NCBI RefSeq assembly: GCF_039862785.1 | Contig: NZ_CP156795.1 | Coordinates: 1,364,001-1,428,000 of the forward strand | DNA length: 64,000 nucleotides | Direction of reading: 5' to 3' | Origin: Acinetobacter sp. ANC 7912 | GTDB lineage: Bacteria > Pseudomonadota > Gammaproteobacteria > Pseudomonadales > Moraxellaceae | In this document: positions 1 to 8,156 of the stretch, in pieces | Layout: the number at the start of each line of letters is the position of its first letter | Position numbering within the stretch: the first letter of the stretch is position 1 | The notes under the pieces: model-generated | What the model saw: the letters and a program-made list of their open reading frames with translations, nothing else | Database searches by the model: none | Told to the model about the DNA's origin: nothing | Program-made: the position numbers and the translations under genes

Positions 1-33
1 GGTCAGTTGGCTTAAGTCAGGCAGCGTATTCAT
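1..33 (-). CDS. tnpC: IS66 transposase TnpC, N-terminal 11 codons only
   Basis: Downstream of tnpB on the minus strand an ATG at 33-31 opens the frame MNTLPDLSQLT, which runs off the window. This resembles the usual N-terminus of the large IS66 DDE transposase, and both its position after tnpB and its strand fit the element's gene order. The catalytic domain is not in view, so whether the transposase is intact is unknown. Confidence 0.6.
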   Translation of the reverse strand, partial: MNTLPDLSQLT

Positions 34-107
34 GACCGCAGTATGCCTGAGGTCATGAGAAGAATGAAATAGAACGTTTGGAGAATAGCAGAATGGACCA
101 ACCTAGT

Positions 108-443
108 TTAGAGCATCGTCACCACCTGCTGTCGTCCAATGCGCTGCCAAGGTAAACCCTGGATCAGTGCCTGTAACTGTTCCGGACTGATCGCCATGCT
201 TTCACCCTGGTGAACCTGCGCCCAGTGGAATTTTCCCTGTTCCAGCCGCCGGGCACACAGCCAGATGCCCAGTCCATCATGTACCAGCACTTTCATGCGA
301 TGGCCACGTTTATTATAGAACAGGTAAGCACAATGCGGTTTAATGTAGCCAAAGGCTCTCACCACCTGAGCCATGATAGTATCCATCCCTGCTCGCATAT
401 CCAGAGGTTGGGTGGAGAGCCAGATTTCATCAATGCGGATCAT
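108..443 (-). CDS. tnpB: IS66 accessory protein TnpB (Orf2 family)
   Basis: A 111-residue protein of the IS66 Orf2/TnpB family, recognisable from an N-terminus beginning MIRIDEIWL, the segment 'DMRAGMDTIMAQV' and the 'YLFYNKRGHRMKVLVHDG' block. Its molecular role in transposition is poorly understood, but it is needed by three-gene IS66 elements. The start at 443 is preferred over an upstream in-frame codon at 497. It overlaps the tnpA stop as ATGA (443-440), the typical translational coupling in these elements, and gives the normal family length. It appears intact. Confidence 0.88.
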   Translation of the reverse strand: MIRIDEIWLSTQPLDMRAGMDTIMAQVVRAFGYIKPHCAYLFYNKRGHRMKVLVHDGLGIWLCARRLEQGKFHWAQVHQGESMAISPEQLQALIQGLPWQRIGRQQVVTML

Positions 444-823
444 GTTGCAAGTGCCTTGAGTAATTCTGCTAAAGCAGATATTTCTGATACTTGCCATTTC
501 AAGCCAATTTCTGCTTTTGAGTGGGGTAAAGTAATTTGAACCGTTAACATGTCAGTAGGAGTAGGATCTAATGGTGCAGAGCAAGATAAGGCAATAAATG
601 CAGGTTTATTCGGTAGTGGTGAGCGATCATTCCCTGGCTTACCATCAATTAAGCGAATCCATTTGGATACAAGATTTGTATTCAATCCATGTTGCAAAGC
701 GACCGAAGCAATTGAAACATCCGGTGCTTTACAAGCCTGAACGATCTGCTGTTTAAATTCAGCACTGTATGTTCTTCGTTTTTTCGCAAGAGATGCGATG
801 GATGTCTGGTGATTTGTAGTCAT
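440..823 (-). CDS. tnpA: IS66 protein TnpA (helix-turn-helix)
   Basis: A 127-residue IS66 OrfA/TnpA protein. Residues about 15-60 form a transposase_8-like helix-turn-helix: 'RRTYSAEFKQQIVQAC' is followed by a second helix and the 'LNTNLVSKWIR' recognition segment. It probably binds the element ends or helps the TnpC transposase. It is the first gene of the minus-strand operon, and its stop overlaps tnpB by four bases. Six bases upstream of its ATG lies a perfect 14-bp hairpin, annotated separately, and no convincing ribosome binding site is free between the two. Confidence 0.88.
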   Translation of the reverse strand: MTTNHQTSIASLAKKRRTYSAEFKQQIVQACKAPDVSIASVALQHGLNTNLVSKWIRLIDGKPGNDRSPLPNKPAFIALSCSAPLDPTPTDMLTVQITLPHSKAEIGLKWQVSEISALAELLKALAT

Positions 824-827
824 AAAT

Positions 828-861
828 TTTAGTCCCCACTTGTTTTTAAGTGGGGACTAAA
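828..861 (-). promoter_or_regulatory. Perfect 14-bp hairpin in the tnpA leader
   Basis: Bases 828-841 and 848-861 are perfectly complementary around a 6-base loop, with the arm TTTAGTCCCCACTT. On the minus strand the hairpin ends a few bases before the tnpA start codon. Several insertion sequences use leader structures to block translation from read-through transcripts, and this position suggests the same role here. The function is inferred; the structure is directly visible. Confidence 0.6.
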
Positions 862-909
862 TTAAGGCTTATAGGATGAATTCATAAGGTGTGTTCAGCG
901 GACGCTTAC

Positions 910-1326
910 CAAACTGATGAGATTAATTCTTTCGAGGAGAAAAAAGACATTATTTATGCTGAGGAGTTGATTGGTTTTATAGTTTCAGAGTCAAATCAGG
1001 AGACACAACTTTATCAAGTTCTAGATGCCGCGGATGAAATAATAAATTCAAACAATCAGATAGATTTCTTATCGGTATTCTCAGGACAAGAAAGTAATTT
1101 GCTGGATATAGATTATATGAAATCAGATATTATTTCCTTAGCAGATATGCTTTCTGATTCTCATGATGTCGAAAATACGATTGTGTTAGAAAATGAGAAT
1201 GATCCAATTGTTATTGAAGCAAATACGGAGGAAGTTGCTCAAGCGACAGATCCATTGACATTGGATAATCAGGCGGATCACTATTTACAACAGCTTTTCT
1301 CGGATCAGCAACAGATAATTGGTTAA
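910..1326 (+). pseudogene. 3' remnant of an interrupted, probably type I-secreted adhesin gene
   Basis: The open frame enters from the IS66 end (an ATG at 889 lies inside the IS) and continues for about 138 codons to a TAA at 1324-1326. The peptide is very acidic, rich in D, E, N, Q and I, has no cysteine, and contains repeated 'DIISLADML'-like segments. It ends in a hydrophobic, glycine-terminated tail (HYLQQLFSDQQQIIG). This resembles the C-terminal secretion regions of large RTX/BapA-type adhesins exported by type I systems. The 5' part must lie beyond the IS66 element or be lost. The adhesin assignment is inference; an unknown acidic protein is possible. Confidence 0.55.
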
Positions 1327-1333
1327 TAAGATA

Positions 1334-2308
1334 ACGCCAATCTCAACTTTTTAAGTCATTGAAATAAAAAGGACATAACCTCATTTTAAATCCGTCTATG
1401 AAAATAAAATTACAGTTATGTCCACTGAAGAATTTATCATCATTGTCTATTTAATCATAGAGGAAATTTACCCAACTATAGTCTCTGAACCATTAAGAAA
1501 ACGTGGTTTTCCACCTGCTTTAACCGATATTGAAATTATCACAATGCAAATTGTTGGTGAGTGTCTCAAAATGGATACGGATAAAAGCATATGGATGTTT
1601 TTTAAAAACAATTACTTAAGTTGGTTCCCTCATTTAGGTTCATATCCTAACTTTTGTAAGCATTGTGCAAACTTATGGCAAGTTCATCAAAAAATCACAG
1701 CCCAATTAACTGCACATTATGGTCAGGATCATATTCATTTTATTGATGGATTTCCTATACCTGTTTGTCGTTATAGTCGAGCAAAAAGACACAAGAATTT
1801 CAAAGAACATGCAGGTTTTAGTTATTGTGCTGCACAACAAGAGAAATACTATGGTTTTAAAGGGCATCTTGTAATTAATTTGGAGGGTATGATTACTGGC
1901 TATACTTTCGCTCCAGCAAATGTAGATGAGCGTGATGTTGCACCAGAAATCACAGAAAATATTCATGGGTTACTAGGTGCAGATAAAGGTTACTTAAGAC
2001 CCAGCTTGAAAGAATACTATAAATTTCAGTATGTTGATCTACAAACTCCTTTAAGAAAGAATATGCCGGACTCTAGATCTCAAGAATCAATGAGGTTGCT
2101 TATGAGAGCACGAAGGAAAATTGAAACGGTCATTGGTCAATTAACTGATCGCTTTAATATTCAAAAAGTAAGGGCAAGAGATTTATGGCACTTATCGCAT
2201 CGTTTTATCAGAAAGATTTTGTCACATACGGTCTGCGTCGTTATGAATAAAAAATGTGGTTATTCACCGATTCAATTTGAAAAGCTTATTTAAAGTTGAG
2301 ATTGGCGT
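1334..2308 (+). mobile_element. Complete IS982-family insertion sequence (975 bp)
   Basis: The ends are perfect 17-bp inverted repeats: ACGCCAATCTCAACTTT at 1334-1350 and its complement at 2292-2308. The direct repeat TAAGATA flanks the element at 1327-1333 and 2309-2315, a 7-bp target duplication within the usual IS982 range. One intact transposase gene fills the element. The intact duplication and perfect ends point to a fairly recent insertion. It landed immediately after the stop codon of the adhesin remnant, separating it from the downstream yceF region. Confidence 0.95.
1418..2293 (+). CDS. IS982-family transposase
   Basis: A 291-residue DDE transposase, full length for IS982. The N-terminal part (to about residue 90) carries the family helix region with 'LTDIEIITMQIVGECL'. 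The acidic residues are visible as D in 'HFIDGFPIPVC', D in 'LGADKGYL' and E in 'RRKIETVIGQL'. It catalyses excision and insertion of its own element. The ATG at 1418 follows a leader of 84 bases from the left end. No frameshift or premature stop is seen, so it is probably active. Confidence 0.95.
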   Translation: MSTEEFIIIVYLIIEEIYPTIVSEPLRKRGFPPALTDIEIITMQIVGECLKMDTDKSIWMFFKNNYLSWFPHLGSYPNFCKHCANLWQVHQKITAQLTAHYGQDHIHFIDGFPIPVCRYSRAKRHKNFKEHAGFSYCAAQQEKYYGFKGHLVINLEGMITGYTFAPANVDERDVAPEITENIHGLLGADKGYLRPSLKEYYKFQYVDLQTPLRKNMPDSRSQESMRLLMRARRKIETVIGQLTDRFNIQKVRARDLWHLSHRFIRKILSHTVCVVMNKKCGYSPIQFEKLI

Positions 2309-2361
2309 TAAGATAATAAATAACAATGCAGCCCAGTGGCTGCACTGTTATAAATACTGAT

Positions 2362-2955
2362 TTAAGGAACCAGAATATCCAGTTCACGCAAAATACTACA
2401 GAGCTTGATCATCGGCATTCCCATTAATGTCGTCTGGTCTTGCCCAATCATTTTTTCAAAAAGGCTAATGCCTAAACTTTCACATTTAAAGCTACCAGCA
2501 CAATGCAATGGTTGTTCTAACTTCACATAACGCTCAATTTCTGCCTGAGACAGCTTGCGGAATTTAACTTTGTAGTGTTCTACCAGTGTTCTTTCAAAAC
2601 CGGTAGATTTCTGCTGTACGCTCAACGCTGTACTGAAATATACAATCTTGTCTGAATTGGCCTGTAGCTGGCGAATGGCTTTTTCAGAGGTTAAAGGTTT
2701 ACCTATAAAAATATCAGGTGCGCCTTCTCGCCATGCGACTTGATCGGAACCAATCACAATCGCATCAGGATGCTGTTCAGCGATATAGCGGGCTTTTTCA
2801 AACGCTAGGCGCTTAGCTAAATCATCTGCATGATTTTCACCTTTCGGTGATTCATCAATGTCCGGGACGATCGATACGTAATCAAGACGTAAACGATCCA
2901 TCAGTTCTTTACGGGTCTGGCTGGATGAAGCCAGGATGATTTTTGCGGTATTCAT
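2362..2955 (-). CDS. yceF: Maf-family nucleotide pyrophosphatase, YceF type (m7GTP)
   Basis: A 197-residue Maf-superfamily protein. It has the N-terminal 'IILASSSQTRKELMDRL' substrate loop, the catalytic 'VIGSDQVAW' segment, and the 'CAGSFKCESLGISL' block typical of the YceF subgroup, which hydrolyses 7-methyl-GTP to the monophosphate as a house-cleaning step. It is cytoplasmic. Its ATG overlaps the stop of the upstream DUF2237 gene (TAATG at 2957-2953), so the two are translationally coupled. Subgroup specificity is taken from family knowledge. Confidence 0.88.
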   Translation of the reverse strand: MNTAKIILASSSQTRKELMDRLRLDYVSIVPDIDESPKGENHADDLAKRLAFEKARYIAEQHPDAIVIGSDQVAWREGAPDIFIGKPLTSEKAIRQLQANSDKIVYFSTALSVQQKSTGFERTLVEHYKVKFRKLSQAEIERYVKLEQPLHCAGSFKCESLGISLFEKMIGQDQTTLMGMPMIKLCSILRELDILVP

Positions 2956-3338
2956 TAGACAGCGTATTCTTCTAAAACATGGAGAGGGACATAAGCCAGA
3001 ACAGCCTTATGGCAGGCTTGAAGCTTAATCGGTGGGGCAAATCCTGCCTCATAAGCTTCTACCCAGCGGGTCACGCAGATACACCAGAAATCTCCCGGCT
3101 GTAGTCCTGGAAAGTCAACTTCGGGTAATGGCGTGATCAGATCATTACCTACTTTTTGTGAATAGTTGAGAAATTCTGAGGTCATCTGCGCACAAACAGT
3201 ATGCTGACCAATGTCACTCGGTGCAGTATGGCAGAAGCCATTGCGGAAATAGCCGGTGATGGGATCAAAACAGCAGCTTGCCAATGGCTCGCCAAGAACA
3301 TTTAAACGGTTTAACTCTGGATCTGGATGTATCGACAT
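2955..3338 (-). CDS. DUF2237 family protein
   Basis: A 127-residue protein of the DUF2237 family, recognised by the pattern 'NVLGEPLASCCFDPITGYFRNG' followed by 'HTVCAQMTSEFLNYS' and 'PGDFWCICVTRW'. Function is unknown. It is rich in conserved cysteines, so metal or redox chemistry is possible but unproven. The ATG at 3338 is chosen because the longer version would need a TTG at 3389 and adds residues not typical of the family. It heads a two-gene unit with yceF, with a one-base overlap between the genes. Confidence 0.8.
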   Translation of the reverse strand: MSIHPDPELNRLNVLGEPLASCCFDPITGYFRNGFCHTAPSDIGQHTVCAQMTSEFLNYSQKVGNDLITPLPEVDFPGLQPGDFWCICVTRWVEAYEAGFAPPIKLQACHKAVLAYVPLHVLEEYAV

Positions 3339-3480
3339 AGGTACTGTATCTGGTAGATGCTTTTTCCTATCATAACAAAACTTTGGCAATCGTTAGCTTT
3401 TCTGCAAAAGATGCTAACCTTTTTCTGCATAATCATTTAAAATCCCCCTCGTTTTTAATATCAATAAAAGAGAGCTCTAC

Positions 3481-4668
3481 ATGAACTTTCAACGCATGAC
3501 TGACCTTGACCTGGCGGGTAAACGTGTTCTTATTCGTGAAGATTTAAACGTACCAGTAAAAAATGGCGTGATCACCAGCGATGCGCGTTTACGCGCGGCA
3601 CTTCCAACAATTAAAGCTGCATTAGAAAAAGGTGCTGCTGTAATGGTGTATTCACACCTTGGTCGTCCGGTTGAAGGTGAGCCTAAGCCTGAACAGTCTC
3701 TTGCACCTGTAGCAGCTTATCTGACTGAAGCATTAGGTCAGGAAGTCAAACTGTTCACTGACTACTTAGATGGTGTTGAAGTTCAGCCTGGCCAAGTGGT
3801 TTTGCTTGAAAACTGCCGTTTTAATGTTGGGGAAAAGAAAAACAACCCAGAACTGGCAGCAAAATATGCAGCGCTTTGTGACGTGTTCGTAATGGATGCA
3901 TTCGGTACTGCGCACCGTGCAGAAGCTTCTACTGAAGGTGTTGCTCGTCAGGCTAAAGTTGCGGCAGCAGGTCCTTTGTTGGCAGCAGAGCTGGATGCAC
4001 TCGGTCGTGCATTAAAAACTCCTGAAAAACCAATGGTTGCGATCGTTGCAGGTTCTAAGGTTTCAACTAAACTTGACGTACTAACTTCACTGTCTGACAT
4101 CTGCGACCAGTTAATCGTGGGTGGTGGTATTGCAAATACCTTCCTTGCAGCTGCTGGCTACAATGTGGGTAAATCACTGTGTGAAAACGACCTGATCGAC
4201 ACAGCAAAAGCAATCGCTGCGAAAGTATCTGTTCCTCTTCCAACTGACGTGGTAGTGGCTGATGCTTCTGAAATCAACTTTGACGACTTCCTGGGTTCAT
4301 TGGCTGCGGCTAAAGCTACTGTGAAAAAAGTTGAAGATGTTGCTGACAACGACATGATCCTTGATGTGGGCCCAGAAACAGCTAAAGCATTTGCGGAAAT
4401 CCTAAAAACGTCTAAAACTATCCTGTGGAATGGTCCAGTTGGCGTATTCGAAGTAGATCAGTTCGGTGAAGGTACTAAAGCACTGTCTTTAGCAATTGCT
4501 GAATCTGAAGGTTTCTCTATTGCAGGTGGTGGTGATACTTTGGCTGCAATCGACAAATACAATGTAGCTGACAAAATTGGCTATATCTCAACTGGTGGTG
4601 GTGCATTCCTTGAATTCGTTGAAGGTAAAACGCTTCCTGCAGTTGCTGTACTTCTAGAGCGTGCTTAA
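3481..4668 (+). CDS. pgk: Phosphoglycerate kinase
   Basis: A 395-residue glycolytic and gluconeogenic enzyme that interconverts 1,3-bisphosphoglycerate + ADP and 3-phosphoglycerate + ATP in the cytoplasm. The N-terminal substrate domain shows '[11 protein letters not shown]' and the 'HLGRP' loop. The C-terminal nucleotide domain shows '[11 protein letters not shown]', 'GGGIANTFL' and '[11 protein letters not shown]'. Length is normal for bacteria. The ATG is preceded by an AGAG-type ribosome site. A strong intrinsic terminator follows, and fba lies next on the same strand as a separate transcription unit. Confidence 0.98.
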   Translation: MNFQRMTDLDLAGKRVLIREDLNVPVKNGVITSDARLRAALPTIKAALEKGAAVMVYSHLGRPVEGEPKPEQSLAPVAAYLTEALGQEVKLFTDYLDGVEVQPGQVVLLENCRFNVGEKKNNPELAAKYAALCDVFVMDAFGTAHRAEASTEGVARQAKVAAAGPLLAAELDALGRALKTPEKPMVAIVAGSKVSTKLDVLTSLSDICDQLIVGGGIANTFLAAAGYNVGKSLCENDLIDTAKAIAAKVSVPLPTDVVVADASEINFDDFLGSLAAAKATVKKVEDVADNDMILDVGPETAKAFAEILKTSKTILWNGPVGVFEVDQFGEGTKALSLAIAESEGFSIAGGGDTLAAIDKYNVADKIGYISTGGGAFLEFVEGKTLPAVAVLLERA

Positions 4669-4698
4669 TCGTATTGTCTTGAAGTAAATGCTTCTAGC

Positions 4699-4730
4699 AA
4701 AAAAAAGCCGGTTTGATACCGGCTTTTTTA
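4699..4730 (+). terminator. Intrinsic terminator of pgk
   Basis: An A-tract leads into a stem with arms GCCGGT and ACCGGC around TTGAT, followed by six Ts. It lies about 35 bases after the pgk stop. The flanking A and T tracts make it potentially bidirectional. Confidence 0.92.
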
Positions 4731-4877
4731 TTACCAGCACACACATTTCTGGATGAAAAAGTACTATTGAACCGACAGTGATTGCTAATGACTTAGTGGG
4801 GGAATTAACTATAGAAAGTCCAGATGTTGCATGTTTAGACGCTGTTGTTGAATAAGTAGCAAAGTCAAGCCCCAAAG

Positions 4878-4901
4878 TCCCTGCAAAAGCAGGGATTTTT
4901 T
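4878..4901 (+). terminator. Second intrinsic terminator before fba
   Basis: Stem TCCCTGC / GCAGGGA with an AAAA loop, followed by TTTTTT. There is no recognised gene between it and the pgk terminator, so what it terminates is unexplained. Confidence 0.85.
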
Positions 4902-4976
4902 ATCAATTTATGTGTTTTCTTGCTGAATTGAATACGGTTCGCATGTAGAATATGTCGCATTACCTGGGAGGATATT

Positions 4977-6011
4977 ATGGCTCTTATTTCATTGCGCCAG
5001 CTCTTGGATCACGCCGGCGAACATGGTTACGGCGTACCAGCATTCAACGTAAACAACTTAGAACAAATGCGTGCCATCATGATGGCGGCAGACCAAACTA
5101 ATTCACCTGTTATCGTACAGGCATCTGCGGGTGCGCGTAAGTACGCAGGTGCTCCGTTCCTGCGTCACCTGATTTTGGCTGCAATCGAAGAATGGCCACA
5201 TATTCCAGTGGTAATGCACCAAGACCACGGAACTAGCCCTGCAGTATGTCAACGTTCAATCCAGTTAGGCTTCTCATCAGTGATGATGGATGGTTCACTG
5301 GGTGAAGATGGTAAAACACCGACTTCATACGAATACAATGTTGACGTAACTCGTCGTGTTGTAGAAATGGCGCATGCTTGTGGCGTTTCTGTTGAAGGTG
5401 AAATCGGTTGCCTGGGTAGTCTTGAAACTGGTATGGCAGGTGAAGAAGATGGCGTAGGCGCTGAAGGTGTTCTTGACCATTCTCAACTGCTGACTTCTGT
5501 TGAAGAAGCGCGTCAATTCGTTGCGGATACCAATGTGGATGCGCTGGCAATTGCAGTAGGTACTTCACACGGTGCGTACAAGTTCACTCGTCCACCTACA
5601 GGTGACATTCTTGCGATCGACCGCATCAAGGAAATTCACGAAGCGCTGCCAAATACTCACCTGGTAATGCACGGTTCAAGCTCTGTGCCACAAGAATGGC
5701 TGAAAGTGATCAATGAACATGGTGGTAACATCGGTGAGACTTACGGTGTTCCTGTTGATCAGTTGGTTGAAGCAATCAAACACGGTGTTCGTAAAATCAA
5801 CATCGATACTGACTTGCGTCTGGCTTCTACTGGTGCTATCCGTCGCTTCCTGGTTGAAAAACCAAGCGAATTCGACCCACGTAAATTCTTCACTGCAACA
5901 ATTGATGCAATGAAACAGATCTGTGTGGATCGTTACGAAGCATTCGGTACAGCGGGTAATGCTGACAAAATCCGTCCAATCTCATTGGAAAAAATGGTTT
6001 CTCGCTACTAA
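4977..6011 (+). CDS. fba: Class II fructose-bisphosphate aldolase
   Basis: A 344-residue zinc-dependent aldolase that interconverts fructose-1,6-bisphosphate with dihydroxyacetone phosphate and glyceraldehyde-3-phosphate. Visible metal and substrate motifs include '[10 protein letters not shown]', 'VEGEIGCLG', 'HGAYKF', 'VMHGSSSVP' and 'KINIDTDLR'. The length and the acidic insert after the EIGCLG loop match the 'Calvin-cycle' subtype found in many proteobacteria. A strong GGGAGG ribosome site lies at the correct distance before the ATG. The pgk-fba order suits a glycolytic/gluconeogenic cluster, though each gene has its own terminator. Confidence 0.97.
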   Translation: MALISLRQLLDHAGEHGYGVPAFNVNNLEQMRAIMMAADQTNSPVIVQASAGARKYAGAPFLRHLILAAIEEWPHIPVVMHQDHGTSPAVCQRSIQLGFSSVMMDGSLGEDGKTPTSYEYNVDVTRRVVEMAHACGVSVEGEIGCLGSLETGMAGEEDGVGAEGVLDHSQLLTSVEEARQFVADTNVDALAIAVGTSHGAYKFTRPPTGDILAIDRIKEIHEALPNTHLVMHGSSSVPQEWLKVINEHGGNIGETYGVPVDQLVEAIKHGVRKINIDTDLRLASTGAIRRFLVEKPSEFDPRKFFTATIDAMKQICVDRYEAFGTAGNADKIRPISLEKMVSRY

Positions 6012-6033
6012 TTGCTAGCCTGAAAATCAACTG

Positions 6034-6064
6034 AAAAGCCCACAAGATTTTGTGGGCTTTTTTG
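6034..6064 (+). terminator. Intrinsic terminator of fba
   Basis: Stem AAAAGCCCACAA / TTGTGGGCTTTT with a GATT loop and a run of Ts, 22 bases past the fba stop. Confidence 0.93.
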
Positions 6065-6102
6065 TCATAAAATAAAGCACTTAAAATAATGATGAGCAGA
6101 CA

Positions 6103-6957
6103 ATGGAACTGATTATTGCTGCTGCATTGTGCAGCGTACTGGTCTCGATCTTATTAAAAGTCGGGAAGAGCAGAGGACTAAATCCGATTCACCTGATTGG
6201 CTGGAATTATGCGACGGCCAGTATCTTATGCTTTTTCTGGTTTAAACCAGATTTTACCCATATGTCGGTCTCAAATACGCCGTGGCTACTGATTGGTGCT
6301 TTGGGTATTTTGTTGCCCAGCGTATTTCTGTTGCTGGCCCGTGCTCTACAAACTGCGGGAATTTTAAAAACTGAAATCGCGCAACGTTTATCAGTGGTAC
6401 TTTCTTTGACTGCAGCCTACTTCATTTTTCAGGAACAGTTTAACCAGTTAAAACTGTTAGGGATTGGACTCGGGATTAGCGCCGTATTGTGTATCCTGTT
6501 TTCTCATCGCGGTGATACGAGTACAGGCAAGCGTGGCATGATGTATCTGGGCTTGGTCTGGGTCGGTTATGCACTCATCGATGTACTTTTAAAATACACC
6601 ACAAGTTTAGGATTACAGTTTGCGCTCACTTTAAACATGATGTTTATCTGTGCCTTTGTACTGTCGATGGCTTATCTAGCAGTTCAATATAAGCATCTGG
6701 GGGATTTAAAACATGTAGGTGCAGGACTGGTCCTAGGTGGACTGAACTTTGCCAATATTGCCTTTTATGTAAAAGCACATATGCTGCTTAAAGACACGCC
6801 AGCGATTGTCTTTGCGGGAATGAATATTCTGGTGGTAATGTTCGGCGTGCTTGCAGGCCTGATCTTGTTTAAAGAGCGCTTAAAACCTGCAAGCAGTATT
6901 GGATTGGTCTTGGGAATTTCTAGTGTGATTTGCTTAGCCTATGCCATGTCTGCTTGA
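6103..6957 (+). CDS. DMT-superfamily (EamA-type) transporter
   Basis: A 284-residue, highly hydrophobic inner-membrane protein with about ten predicted membrane spans arranged as two EamA-like halves. Both halves have the conserved late glycine-rich helix ('LLGIGLGISAVLCILF' and 'SIGLVLGISSVICLAY') preceded by an acidic turn with 'FQEQF' or 'FKERL'. Such proteins export or exchange small metabolites; the substrate cannot be read from sequence. Its 3' end overlaps a convergent small zinc-ribbon gene by 38 bases. Confidence 0.85.
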   Translation: MELIIAAALCSVLVSILLKVGKSRGLNPIHLIGWNYATASILCFFWFKPDFTHMSVSNTPWLLIGALGILLPSVFLLLARALQTAGILKTEIAQRLSVVLSLTAAYFIFQEQFNQLKLLGIGLGISAVLCILFSHRGDTSTGKRGMMYLGLVWVGYALIDVLLKYTTSLGLQFALTLNMMFICAFVLSMAYLAVQYKHLGDLKHVGAGLVLGGLNFANIAFYVKAHMLLKDTPAIVFAGMNILVVMFGVLAGLILFKERLKPASSIGLVLGISSVICLAYAMSA

Positions 6958-7147
6958 CGTAAGTACTGGCATAATTCAGGGGTAAACGAATCAGGTCCTC
7001 CTTTTCTGCCATACCCAGCAATAAGCCGGCCTGTCGGCAGTGTGGGCAATGTGGATAACTGTGCTGTTCATACTTATATTGATGTAAATAGATTTTGTCG
7101 CAGTGTTTACATTCAAATTTCATTGGTCTGGATGGAAGAACCGACAT
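6920..7147 (-). CDS. Small zinc-ribbon protein of unknown function
   Basis: A 75-residue protein with two CxxC pairs, 'FECKHCDK' and 'CPHCRQ', spaced as in a zinc ribbon and separated by a histidine-containing linker (YEQHSYPH). The C-terminal half has no recognisable domain. The ATG at 7147 is preferred because GAGG lies about 6 bases upstream; an internal ATG at 7123 has no such site. It is convergent with, and overlaps, the end of the transporter gene. Function is not known; RNA or DNA binding is only a guess. Confidence 0.65.
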   Translation of the reverse strand: MSVLPSRPMKFECKHCDKIYLHQYKYEQHSYPHCPHCRQAGLLLGMAEKEDLIRLPLNYASTYVKQTWHRLSKSH

Positions 7148-7222
7148 GGAAACCTCTATTTTTTATTCTGAATTTATGATTGTTTTTTAAATAAGCAAAA
7201 AATAGGCCCACAATGACAAGGA

Positions 7223-7243
7223 AAGGGGCTTTGCGCCCCTTTT
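7223..7243 (-). terminator. Hairpin after nfsB, probable weak terminator
   Basis: Arms AAAGGGGC and GCCCCTTT around a 5-base loop lie 14 bases beyond the nfsB stop. The T-tract is short (TTT then CC) on the minus strand and TTTT on the plus strand, so it may act in either direction, weakly. Confidence 0.6.
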
Positions 7244-7256
7244 ATATCACAAAATC

Positions 7257-7910
7257 TTATAATTTTGTAAAAATGTCTTCGGCTTTCAGACGAGATTTTG
7301 GCAATTTGGCATTGAAATCACTTTCACTGCGATAACCAAATGTTGCGATCACAGATGGAATTAGACCCTGTTCATCTAACTTCAGTTCTTGAGCCAGGAT
7401 TTCTTCATTAAAACCACCAATCGGGGTGGCATCGATACCTTCAACACCTGCAGCTAATAACACATGACCAAGGGCAATAAAGGTCTGGTTTTCTGCCCAG
7501 CGCTGAATATCACCTTTTTCATTGCGGTAATATTCAATATAGCCAGTACGGGTATTGCGCTGTGCTTCTTTGGCTGCTTCATCTTTAAAGCGGCCTAACA
7601 CATCATCACGTTCAAGCAGGTTTTCCAGATGCTGTTTGTTAATGTCCGCTTTGGTGCAAAACACGATGGTATGTGAAGAATCCAATACTTTTGGTGCATT
7701 GTAGGCATATTTACCGACTAAAGCTTTGGCAATACGCTGTTTGGCTTCATCTGTATCAGCAATAAAAAAGTGCCAAGGCTGAATATTGATTGAAGATGGA
7801 GCCAAGCGAAGAATCTCGGTCAAACGATCAAACTGTTCCTGCGGAATTTTCTTGGATGGATCATAAGCTTTTGTTGTGTAACGAGATTCAGATACCTTAA
7901 GTACATCCAT
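7257..7910 (-). CDS. nfsB: Oxygen-insensitive NAD(P)H nitroreductase, NfsB type
   Basis: A 217-residue FMN-dependent reductase, the same length as E. coli NfsB and alike along its whole length: 'RYTTKAYDPSKK' at the N-terminus, 'PSSINIQPWHFFIA' (FMN and nicotinamide pocket), 'IVFCTK' and the C-terminal 'LPKSRL'. It reduces nitroaromatics and quinones with two electrons in the cytoplasm. The start at 7910 is favoured by GGAG eight bases upstream and by family length. No regulator is adjacent. Confidence 0.9.
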   Translation of the reverse strand: MDVLKVSESRYTTKAYDPSKKIPQEQFDRLTEILRLAPSSINIQPWHFFIADTDEAKQRIAKALVGKYAYNAPKVLDSSHTIVFCTKADINKQHLENLLERDDVLGRFKDEAAKEAQRNTRTGYIEYYRNEKGDIQRWAENQTFIALGHVLLAAGVEGIDATPIGGFNEEILAQELKLDEQGLIPSVIATFGYRSESDFNAKLPKSRLKAEDIFTKL

Positions 7911-8156
7911 AACTGGACTCCATGCTTCAATATTTATCTTGGGTTGAGATCGAGGTAGCAGCATGCTGCTGACTTCGAAGTTGATTATTACAATAAATTG
8001 GCATCAGGCAAAGTGGTCATTTTGCAGATGCTTAGAATTTATAACGCATGAACTTAGACCTTTTGCTAATCAAAAAAGAGCTTTTCACTATTGGCACTTT
8101 TTGCCAAGAGGCGTTTAATAGTCTGTATAAGCAAAGACATGCAAGCGAGTGGGCGT

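Larger units (their letters stand above)
1..909 (-). mobile_element. IS66-family insertion sequence, partial (runs off the window start)
   Basis: Three consecutive minus-strand genes match the tnpA-tnpB-tnpC order of IS66 elements. The tnpA-side end is placed at about 909, because the reverse complement there begins GTAAGCGTCCGCTGAACAC, a GTAAGC-type terminus like those of IS66 elements. Right after it the plus-strand reading frame of an unrelated protein begins. The other end and most of tnpC lie outside the window, so the terminal repeats and target duplication cannot be checked. The element interrupts the adhesin-like reading frame at 910-1326. Family assignment is firm; the exact base of the boundary is inferred. 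Confidence 0.8.
4669..4976 (+). other. pgk-fba intergenic region, no confident gene
   Basis: This spacer holds two intrinsic terminators about 150 bases apart. Between them is a stretch (about 4759-4854) open in one plus frame for 28 codons but without an ATG, GTG or TTG in a convincing position or a ribosome site. It could be a decayed gene end or a small RNA unit with its own terminator. The bases before 4977 should hold the fba promoter; a TAGAAT hexamer is a possible -10, but no well-spaced -35 was found. Confidence 0.5.

Noticed and set aside
889..909. ATG at 889 as the real start of the acidic protein at 910-1326
   Set aside because: The codon lies within the IS66 terminal sequence, so the frame is a chance fusion to an interrupted gene.
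4759..4854. 28-codon open stretch between pgk and fba as a small gene
   Set aside because: No start codon with a ribosome site; kept only as part of an unexplained transcription unit.
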